64,000 nucleotides of DNA from Ideonella margarita (lineage in GTDB: Bacteria; Pseudomonadota; Gammaproteobacteria; Burkholderiales; Burkholderiaceae_C). Position numbers and translations under genes: made by a program. Every line of letters begins with the position of its first letter. The stretch's first letter is position 1. The stretch covers positions 372,001-436,000 of the forward strand of contig NZ_JBBUTI010000004.1 of assembly GCF_038066635.1 (NCBI RefSeq). The letters are read 5' to 3'. Of this stretch, positions 25,721 through 32,380 are shown piece by piece. The notes under the pieces were generated by a model. It searched no databases. It worked only from the letters and a program-made list of their open reading frames with translations, and was not told the DNA's origin.

Positions 25721-25797
25721 AGGCGCGTAGCTCAGTTGGTTAGAGCACCACCTTGACATGGTGGGGGTCGTTGGTTCGAATCCAATCGCGCCTACCA
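25721..25797 (+). tRNA. tRNA-Val (anticodon GAC)
   Basis: 77 nt forming a full cloverleaf. The acceptor stem is AGGCGCG / CGCGCCT, with discriminator A and an encoded CCA end. The D-arm reads GCTCAGTTGGTTAGAGC. The anticodon arm CCACC-TTGACAT-GGTGG places GAC in the loop, which reads valine codons GUC and GUU. The T-arm contains GGTTCGAATCC. The gene stands between relA and phaR with its own promoter and terminator. Confidence 0.97.
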
Positions 25798-25834
25798 AAT
25801 TCAGGATCAAGCCCAGCTTGGTTCGACTGGTAGG

Positions 25835-25870
25835 AAAGCCCGGAAGGTCTCAGATCTTCCGGGCTTTTTT
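25835..25870 (+). terminator. Rho-independent terminator after tRNA-Val
   Basis: A 12-bp perfect stem AAAGCCCGGAAG / CTTCCGGGCTTT with a 9-base loop, followed by a run of six T residues. It lies 38 bp past the tRNA 3' end. Confidence 0.9.
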
Positions 25871-25951
25871 CATTTCCTGGCTGAAATTCACCGGCAATCA
25901 CCCTGACAGTGCATTCCCGGGATGGCGCTTTGTGGTGGCCTCGTAGAATCT

Positions 25952-25967
25952 TTGTGCACTTGCACAA
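25952..25967. promoter_or_regulatory. Palindrome upstream of phaR, candidate PhaR operator
   Basis: TTGTGCACTTGCACAA is a perfect inverted repeat with 7-bp arms and a 2-bp spacer, ending 24 bp before the phaR ATG. PhaR proteins repress their own genes and phasin genes through TGCA-containing sites, so autoregulation is the simplest reading. The assignment is inferred from position and symmetry. Confidence 0.55.
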
Positions 25968-25991
25968 TTCTGTTTCCGGAGCCCACCTTCA

Positions 25992-26579
25992 ATGCCCACT
26001 TCCCGCCGCGCTGCTGCCGCTGACACCCGCCCCGACACCGAGGGCACGCCGGCCTTGCGCGTCTTGAAGAAGTATCCGAACCGGCGCCTCTATGACACCC
26101 TGGCCAGCACCTACATCACGCTGGCCGATGTGAAGGCGATGGTGCTGGAAGGCATGGAGTTCGAGGTGCGCGACGCCAAGACGGGCGACGACCTGACCCG
26201 CAGCATCCTGCTGCAGATCATCCTGGAAGAGGAAAGCGGCGGCATGCCGATGTTCTCGTCGCAGATGCTCTCGCAGATCATCCGTTTCTACGGCCATGCG
26301 ATGCAGGGCATGATGGGCTCGTACCTTGAGAAGAACCTGCAGACCTTCGTCGACATGCAGGGCCGCCTGACCGAGCAGGCGCGCGGCCTGTATGACCCGG
26401 CCGCCTTCACCCCAGAGATGTGGGCGCAGTTCATGAGCGGCCAGGCCCCGGTGATGCAGGGCCTGATGGGCAACTATCTGGAGCAGTCGAAGAACCTGTT
26501 CGTGCAGATGCAGGAGCAGGTGCAGAAGCAGGCTGGCGGCTTGTTCCCGGCCTTCCCGGTGCCGCCAGCACAAAAATAA
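25992..26579 (+). CDS. phaR: PhaR, polyhydroxyalkanoate synthesis repressor
   Basis: 195 residues. The N-terminal DNA-binding domain begins with the hallmark VLKKYPNRRLYDT followed by YITLADVKAMV. The central PHB-accumulation regulatory domain contains LTRSILLQIILEEE and repeated Phe/Met/Gln-rich helices that bind PHB granules. When polymer forms, PhaR leaves DNA for the granule and phasin synthesis is derepressed. Its presence shows that this organism makes PHA, in agreement with the 3-hydroxybutyrate dehydrogenase upstream. A GGAG element lies 9 bp before the ATG, and a palindrome in the leader may be its own operator. Confidence 0.95.
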   Translation: MPTSRRAAAADTRPDTEGTPALRVLKKYPNRRLYDTLASTYITLADVKAMVLEGMEFEVRDAKTGDDLTRSILLQIILEEESGGMPMFSSQMLSQIIRFYGHAMQGMMGSYLEKNLQTFVDMQGRLTEQARGLYDPAAFTPEMWAQFMSGQAPVMQGLMGNYLEQSKNLFVQMQEQVQKQAGGLFPAFPVPPAQK

Positions 26580-26669
26580 GCGCCACAAAACGCCCGGAAA
26601 GGTCGAACCAGGCCCGACTTGGGTGACTGAGCCGGGCAATGTCCGGTCGGGTTTGCGACAATCGGGCCC

Positions 26670-28040
26670 ATGAGTTCCGACCACACCGCACCCACCATCG
26701 GGTTTGTCAGCCTCGGCTGCCCGAAGGCCCTGACCGACTCCGAGCTGATCCTGACCCAACTGTCCGCCGAGGGTTACAAGACCAGCAAGACCTACCAGGG
26801 CGCCGATCTGGTGATTGTCAACACCTGCGGCTTCATCGACGATGCCGTCAAGGAAAGCCTGGACACCATCGGTGAAGCCCTGGCTGAAAACGGCAAGGTG
26901 ATCGTCACCGGCTGCCTTGGCGCACGCCAGGCTGACAGCGGTGAAAACATGGTTCGTGCCGTGCACCCGAAGGTGCTGGCTGTCACCGGCCCGCACGCCA
27001 CCCAGGAAGTGATGGACGCGGTGCACACCCACGTGCCCAAGCCGCATGATCCGTTCATCGACCTGGTGCCGGCCGCCGGCATCAAGCTCACGCCGCGGCA
27101 CTACGCTTATCTGAAGATCAGCGAAGGCTGCAACCACCGCTGCACCTTCTGCATCATCCCGAGCATGCGCGGCGACCTGGTCTCGCGCCCGGTGGGTGAT
27201 GTGTTGAGCGAAGCCCGCGCGCTGTTCGAAGGCGGCGTCAAGGAATTGCTGGTGGTCAGCCAGGATACGTCTGCCTACGGCGTGGACGTGAAGTACCGCA
27301 CCGGCTTCTGGGACGGCGCGCCGGTCAAGACCCGCATGCTCGACCTGACGGCCAAGCTGGGTGAACTGGCTCGCCAGCACGGCGCCTGGGTACGGCTGCA
27401 TTACGTCTACCCGTATCCGCACGTCGACGAGATCATTCCTCTCATGGCCGAAGGCCTGGTGCTGCCGTATCTGGACGTGCCGTTCCAGCATGCGCACCCC
27501 GATGTGCTCAAGCGCATGAAGCGCCCGGCCAGCGGCGAGAAGAACCTCGAGCGCATCCTGCGCTGGCGCGAGCTTTGCCCGGACATCGTCATCCGCTCGA
27601 CCTTCATCGCCGGCTTCCCCGGTGAAACCGAAGAAGAGTTCAGCTACCTGCTCGACTTCCTGAAGGAAGCGCAGATCGACCGCGCGGGCTGCTTCGCCTA
27701 CTCGCCGGTGAATGGCGCCACCGCCAATGAGCTGCCGGGTGCCCTGCCTGACGAGCTGCGTGAAGAGCGCCGCGCCCGCTTCATGGAGGTGGCCGAGCAG
27801 GTGTCGATCGCCCGCCTGCAGCGCCGTGTGGGCGCCACGATGCAGGTGCTGGTGGACAGCGCGCCTGCGCTGGGCCGCCGTGGTGGCGTGGCCCGCACCT
27901 ACGCAGACGCGCCCGAGATCGACGGTACCGTGCGCCTGCTGCCGCCGGCCAAGGCCTCGACGCAGCTGCGTGTGGGTGAGTTTGCCCGCGCCCGCATCGT
28001 GTCGGTCGACGGCCACGATTTGATCGGCGAGCCGATCTGA
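26670..28040 (+). CDS. rimO: RimO, ribosomal protein S12 methylthiotransferase
   Basis: 456 residues. A radical-SAM enzyme that adds a methylthio group to the conserved aspartate of ribosomal protein S12. The UPF0004 domain starts with GFVSLGCPKALTDSELIL; its cysteines (C13, C49 in NTCGF and C84 in VTGCLG) bind one iron-sulfur cluster. The radical-SAM motif C-x3-C-x2-C is seen in EGCNHRCTFCIIPS. A TRAM domain forms the C-terminus. The GCPK-x-x-x-D-S-E start distinguishes RimO from MiaB. It lies 90 bp after phaR without an obvious terminator between. Confidence 0.96.
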   Translation: MSSDHTAPTIGFVSLGCPKALTDSELILTQLSAEGYKTSKTYQGADLVIVNTCGFIDDAVKESLDTIGEALAENGKVIVTGCLGARQADSGENMVRAVHPKVLAVTGPHATQEVMDAVHTHVPKPHDPFIDLVPAAGIKLTPRHYAYLKISEGCNHRCTFCIIPSMRGDLVSRPVGDVLSEARALFEGGVKELLVVSQDTSAYGVDVKYRTGFWDGAPVKTRMLDLTAKLGELARQHGAWVRLHYVYPYPHVDEIIPLMAEGLVLPYLDVPFQHAHPDVLKRMKRPASGEKNLERILRWRELCPDIVIRSTFIAGFPGETEEEFSYLLDFLKEAQIDRAGCFAYSPVNGATANELPGALPDELREERRARFMEVAEQVSIARLQRRVGATMQVLVDSAPALGRRGGVARTYADAPEIDGTVRLLPPAKASTQLRVGEFARARIVSVDGHDLIGEPI

Positions 28041-28070
28041 GGCTGCGGTGGCGGTGATACAACCGTGGTC

Positions 28071-29267
28071 ATGCAAGACGATGACCACACCGCCACCCGC
28101 CTGATTCACCACCCGTACACCGCCCCGGCTGATTTCGAATCGCCGGTGGTGCCGGTGGCCAAGGCATCGACTGTCTACTTCCCGAACATGGCTGCGCTGC
28201 GCGCGCGCCGCTGGGTCGACAAGAGCGCCTACACCTACGGGCTGCACGGCACGCCCACCACCTACACGTTGGAAGCCCGCCTGGCGACGCTGGAACATGC
28301 GCGCCATGTGCTGCTGGCGCCCAGCGGCCTGAGCGCGGTCACGCTGGTCGACATGGCCTTGCTGGGGCAGGGCGACACGGTGCTGCTGCCCGACAACGTG
28401 TACTGGCCGAACAAGGATTTCAGCCGTCACGAGCTGGCGCGCTGGGGCATTGCACACGACGTGTATGACCCGCTGGATGTGGCCACGCTGGCGGCCAAGC
28501 TGACGCCGGAGGTGAAGTTGGTGTGGCTGGAAGCGCCGGGCTCGGTGAGCATGGAGTTTCCGGATCTGGAGGGCCTGATCCGCTGCGTGCGTGCCCACGC
28601 ACCGCAGGCGCTGATCGCCCTCGACAACACGTGGGGCGCCGGCCTGGCGTTCAACCCGTTTGCCATGCCGCAAGGCGTGGGCGTGGACCTGACGGTGCAT
28701 GCGCTGACCAAGTACCCCTCAGGCGGCGGTGACGTGCTGATGGGCTCGGTGGCCTGCCTTGACGACGCCTTGCATGAGCGCCTGGCCTGGACCCACAGCC
28801 GCCTGGGCCTGGGCGTGGGTGCGAACGACGTGGAAGCGGTGCTGCGCGCCTTGCCGACCGTGGCCTTGCGCTACCACGCGCAAGATGCGGCGGCCCGCCA
28901 GATTGCCGTGTGGGCGCAGCAGCATGCAGCCGTGCGTCGCGTGCTGCACCCGGCGCTGCCTGATTCACCCGGCCATGCGCATTGGGCTGCCACCTGCCAT
29001 GCAGCGGCGGGCTTGCTGACGCTGGAGATCGACCCGCGCTTCAGCGCTGCGGCGGTGGATGCCTTCGTCGAGCAGCTCGAATACTTCCGCATCGGCTGGA
29101 GCTGGGGCGGCGCGGTCAGCCTGGCCGTGCCTTACCAGGCTCAAGCCATGCGCCAGTTGCCGCAGCCGTATGCCGGCGTGCTGGTGCGCTTGTGCATCGG
29201 CCTGGAAAACGTGAACGACCTGATCGCCGACCTGGGCCGGGGGCTGGACGCCTTGACGGCGGGTTGA
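28071..29267 (+). CDS. metC: Cystathionine beta-lyase, PLP-dependent
   Basis: 398 residues from ATG 28071. Cys/Met metabolism PLP enzyme: TRLIHHPY at the N-terminus, YGLHGTPTTYTLEARLA, the PLP-contacting LDNTWGAGLAFNP, and the Schiff-base lysine in HALTKYPSGGGDVLMG. The TxxLE and W-S-W-G-G-A-V-S-L features favour cystathionine beta-lyase (cystathionine to homocysteine, ammonia and pyruvate) over gamma-synthase. It is 30 bp after rimO and may share its transcript. The GTG at 28065 is two codons upstream in the same frame. Confidence 0.88.
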   Translation: MQDDDHTATRLIHHPYTAPADFESPVVPVAKASTVYFPNMAALRARRWVDKSAYTYGLHGTPTTYTLEARLATLEHARHVLLAPSGLSAVTLVDMALLGQGDTVLLPDNVYWPNKDFSRHELARWGIAHDVYDPLDVATLAAKLTPEVKLVWLEAPGSVSMEFPDLEGLIRCVRAHAPQALIALDNTWGAGLAFNPFAMPQGVGVDLTVHALTKYPSGGGDVLMGSVACLDDALHERLAWTHSRLGLGVGANDVEAVLRALPTVALRYHAQDAAARQIAVWAQQHAAVRRVLHPALPDSPGHAHWAATCHAAAGLLTLEIDPRFSAAAVDAFVEQLEYFRIGWSWGGAVSLAVPYQAQAMRQLPQPYAGVLVRLCIGLENVNDLIADLGRGLDALTAG

Positions 29268-29300
29268 ACTTCAGCCCGAACGTCCGCCAGAAGGTCAGCC

Positions 29301-30470
29301 TCAGCCAGTAACGGCCGCCTTGGCCAGCCAGGCGGGCATCTGCTGCAGGCCCAGCACGCGGCCTGCGGCGCCCAGCTTGATGGCCTCGGCGGGCATGCCC
29401 CACACCACGCTGCTGGCCTCGTCCTGGGCCGCGGTCTGGGCACCGGCCTGTTTCATCTCCAGCAGGCCCCGGGCGCCGTCGTCACCCATGCCCGTGAGCA
29501 GGATGCCCACGGCATTGCGGCCGACGCTTTGCGCCACCGACTTGAACAACACGTCCACCGAGGGCTTGTGCCGGTTCACCAGCGGTCCGTCGGCCACCTT
29601 CACCAGGTATTGCGCGCCGCTGCGCTCCAGCCGCATGTGCTTGCCGCCCGGAGCAATCAGCACACGCCCCGGCAATACGCGGTCGCCGTCGCGCGCTTCG
29701 GCCACGTCCATCTCGCACAGGCCGTTCAGGCGCGCCGCCAGTGAGGCGGTGAACTGCTCGGGCATGTGCTGCACCAGCACGATGCCGGGCGTCGTGCGCG
29801 GCAGCTGGGTGAGCAAGGCTTCCATGGTCTGCACCCCGCCGGTCGACAGGCCGAGTGCGATGACCTTGTCGGTGGTGGCCGCCATGGCGCCGGTGGCTGC
29901 GGGCATGGGCATCTGGCGCGCTGCGAGTGCGGCCGGTGAGCCGGGTACGGGTGGGAGCAGTCGGCTGCCGGGTGCATTCACCGCATTGGGCAGGCCGGGT
30001 GCACCGGGCAGGCCCGCGACCTTGGACAGTGCAGGGGCGCCGCTGTTCACCGGCATGGCCCGCAGGTTGGCCTTGGCGGCGGCGCGCACGGCGTCCACCA
30101 ACCCGTTGCCACCGTCGCCCAGAAAATCTCGCAGCCCTTGCGTCGGCTTTGTCACGAAGCTCACGGCGCCGGCGGCCAGCGCCTGCAAGGTGGTTTCACA
30201 GCCCACCAGCGTCAGCGTCGAGCACATCACCACCGGGGTGGGGCGGTGCGCCATCACCTGCCTGAGGAAGGAGATGCCGTCCATGCGCGGCATTTCCACA
30301 TCCAGCACCAGCACGTCGGGCCACTGGGTCTGCATCTTGGGCCAGGCAAACAGCGGGTCCGAGGCGGTGGCGATGACCTCGAAGCCGGCCGCCGTCATCA
30401 GGTTGGACAGGTGGGTGCGCACGACAGCGGAGTCGTCCACCAGCATCACCTTGATCTTGTTGTTGGGCAT
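29301..30470 (-). CDS. cheB: CheB, receptor methylesterase/glutaminase (cluster B)
   Basis: 389 residues. The N-terminal receiver domain has D57 in VLVLDVEMPRMDG. A long Ala/Pro/Gly linker (about 150-195) leads to the catalytic domain with the Ser-His-Asp triad in GLSTGG, VQHMP and GMGDDGA. It removes methyl groups from receptor glutamates when phosphorylated by CheA, giving adaptation. It is the last gene of cluster B, 27 bp after cheD. The linker is longer than in E. coli CheB and contains several G-x-P repeats. Confidence 0.95.
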   Translation of the reverse strand: MPNNKIKVMLVDDSAVVRTHLSNLMTAAGFEVIATASDPLFAWPKMQTQWPDVLVLDVEMPRMDGISFLRQVMAHRPTPVVMCSTLTLVGCETTLQALAAGAVSFVTKPTQGLRDFLGDGGNGLVDAVRAAAKANLRAMPVNSGAPALSKVAGLPGAPGLPNAVNAPGSRLLPPVPGSPAALAARQMPMPAATGAMAATTDKVIALGLSTGGVQTMEALLTQLPRTTPGIVLVQHMPEQFTASLAARLNGLCEMDVAEARDGDRVLPGRVLIAPGGKHMRLERSGAQYLVKVADGPLVNRHKPSVDVLFKSVAQSVGRNAVGILLTGMGDDGARGLLEMKQAGAQTAAQDEASSVVWGMPAEAIKLGAAGRVLGLQQMPAWLAKAAVTG

Positions 30471-30497
30471 GCGTGGGGTACTCGTGGTTTCAGGCCA

Positions 30498-30989
30498 TCA
30501 ACCGATGGGTTGGCCGCGGCGCATTTCCACCGTGCCGTCGATCAGGCTCATCCGGACGATGCGGGGCACGTTGTCGCCCACGTCCACGCCGACCAGGCTG
30601 AAGCCGAACTGATCGATCAGGGACCAGCCCATCTCGATGTTGCGCTCACCGATGTTGCGGTTGGTGCGCTCCAGCTCGGGCATGGTGTCGGCGCCGCCAT
30701 ACAGGTGGGCTTCAAAGTCCGCGGGTTTGGTGCCGGCGCGCTTGAGGGCATCCACCAGCATGCCGATGGCCTCGTCACCGAACTTGCCGTCGCGCGGCTC
30801 ATTGGCGGGGCGTTGGCGGTTGGGCAGCAGGTAGTGGCACATGCCGCCGATGCGGTGCCTCGGGTTCCACAGCGTGACTGCCACACAAGAGCCGATCAAG
30901 GTGCGCAGGCTGGGCACGCCCGCGCCGAAGAACAGCTCTCCGGGCATCAGGTTCAGCTCGCGAGGACCGGTCCAGCCGCGATCAGGCAT
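30498..30989 (-). CDS. cheD: CheD, receptor glutamine deamidase
   Basis: 163 residues. The catalytic Cys of the CheD family lies in LIGSCVAVTLW, followed by the conserved H in GGMCHYLLP. The family signature NIGERNIE is also seen. CheD deamidates receptor glutamines and can be controlled by CheC or CheY; no CheC is seen in this window. Its start overlaps the end of cheR by 8 bp on the same strand, and cheB follows, so the three modification enzymes are translated together. Confidence 0.94.
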   Translation of the reverse strand: MPDRGWTGPRELNLMPGELFFGAGVPSLRTLIGSCVAVTLWNPRHRIGGMCHYLLPNRQRPANEPRDGKFGDEAIGMLVDALKRAGTKPADFEAHLYGGADTMPELERTNRNIGERNIEMGWSLIDQFGFSLVGVDVGDNVPRIVRMSLIDGTVEMRRGQPIG

Positions 30990-31776
30990 GGGTGTACACC
31001 GCGGGTTGCAGGGTCTTGAGCGGCAGGCTCAGGTTCACCAGCGATTCCGAGTGACCGGAAAACAGCAGGCCACCAGGCGCCAGTTTCTTCATCACGCGCG
31101 AGACGATTTCGCGCTTGGATGGCACATCGAAATAGATCAGCACATTGCGCAGGAAGATCACCTGGAACTCACCGATCTCGGGCAGCTGCTCCAGCAGGTT
31201 CGCGGTCTGGAAGTGGACGTGGTCACGCAGCTCTCGCGCCATCAGCATGTGCTGCGCATAGTCGCCGTGGCCACGCAGGCAGTAGCGCTTGCGGTAGTAC
31301 TCGGGGATGCCCTCAGCACGGCTCAGCGGATACAGACCCTTGTTGGCCGTGTCGACCACGCTGGTGGACAGATCCGTGCCCACCACCTGCCACGGCCGCT
31401 GCTGCAGGCGGTCGCGCAGCACCATGGCGATGCTGTAGGCCTCTTCGCCCGAGGAGCTGGCACCGCTCCAGACGCGGAAGGCGCCGGGGCCCTTCCAGGT
31501 TTCCAGGTGAGCGCCGAGGTACTGGAAGTGCTCGGGTTCGCGGAAGAAATAGGTTTCGTTGGTGGTCAGCCGGTCGACCAGCCGCACCTGCTCGTCTGCC
31601 GCAGAAGACGACAGGGCCCAGCCCACATAGGTGTCGAGATCGGTGTGACCCGCCTCGTTGGCCAGGCGTTGCAGGCGGCCCTGCACCAGGGCCAGCTTGT
31701 CTGGCCCGAGGCGGATGCCGGACTGGGCATGGAAAAAATCCGTGACAGCGACAAAGCTGTGTTGCGACAGGTTCAT
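30982..31776 (-). CDS. cheR: CheR, chemoreceptor methyltransferase (cluster B)
   Basis: 264 residues. N-terminal helical domain with TTNETYFFREP, SAM loop ASSSGEEAYSIAMVL, VGTDLSTSVV and FLRNVLIYFD. It shares the motifs of the CheR at 376-1212 but diverges through most of its length, so they are old paralogues rather than a recent duplication. It lies between cheW (40 bp upstream) and cheD (overlap). Its likely substrate is the poly-HAMP receptor encoded two genes upstream. Confidence 0.94.
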   Translation of the reverse strand: MNLSQHSFVAVTDFFHAQSGIRLGPDKLALVQGRLQRLANEAGHTDLDTYVGWALSSSAADEQVRLVDRLTTNETYFFREPEHFQYLGAHLETWKGPGAFRVWSGASSSGEEAYSIAMVLRDRLQQRPWQVVGTDLSTSVVDTANKGLYPLSRAEGIPEYYRKRYCLRGHGDYAQHMLMARELRDHVHFQTANLLEQLPEIGEFQVIFLRNVLIYFDVPSKREIVSRVMKKLAPGGLLFSGHSESLVNLSLPLKTLQPAVYTHA

Positions 31777-31816
31777 GACGGCGTCCGACGAGGCACAGGG
31801 CAGAGGAGCGGCGGGG

Positions 31817-32365
31817 TCAATGCAGCCACCGCGATTGGTCGCAGTGCTCGCCCACCAGGCGATGCAGTTCCGTCTCGTCGAAGATGCGGGTCAGGTCCAG
31901 CAACTCAACGCTCTGGCCGTGTACCCGTGCGATGCCACCGATGAATTGCGGCGAGACCCGCGTGCCGATCGACGGTGCAGGCGCTACGTCATCGGCACAC
32001 AGCTCCAGCACCTCGTGCACGGCGTCCACCAGCACGCCGTGGCGCTGGTTCTGGCCGTCGGCGTTGTGGGTTTCCACGATCACGATGCAGGAGCGGCGAC
32101 CAATCTCGGTGCGCGGCAAGCTCAGCCGCTGGCTGAGGTCGAACACCGGCACCACCGAGCCGCGCAGGTTCATCACGCCGCGCACGAAGCGCGGCATCAT
32201 CGGCACCTCGGTCAGGCTGACCACCTGCAGAATTTCGCGCACGGCTTCGATCGGCACGGCGTACAGCGCATCGCCGAGCGCAAAGCGCAGCAGTTGCCTG
32301 CGCTCCTGCGACGGGTCCGGCTCAGCCGCACGCTGAGCCAGGGCGTGGTGGATGGTTTGGTTCAT
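31817..32365 (-). CDS. cheW: CheW, coupling protein
   Basis: 182 residues. The fold matches CheW: RFALGDALYAVPIEAVREIL at the start, then the MPRFVRGVMNLRGSVVPVFDL segment that contacts receptor and kinase, and a C-terminal ISPQFIGGIARV-like region. CheW bridges receptor tips to CheA. It is encoded 15 bp after the receptor gene of cluster B. It is the only free-standing CheW in the window, so cluster A may rely on it or on an unseen copy. Confidence 0.92.
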   Translation of the reverse strand: MNQTIHHALAQRAAEPDPSQERRQLLRFALGDALYAVPIEAVREILQVVSLTEVPMMPRFVRGVMNLRGSVVPVFDLSQRLSLPRTEIGRRSCIVIVETHNADGQNQRHGVLVDAVHEVLELCADDVAPAPSIGTRVSPQFIGGIARVHGQSVELLDLTRIFDETELHRLVGEHCDQSRWLH

Positions 32366-32380
32366 CGTGGCTGCGCTGGC

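Noticed and set aside
25989..28700. Minus-strand open frame of 903 codons opposite phaR and rimO
   Set aside because: Antisense shadow of two recognised genes, and it ends on the phaR leader.
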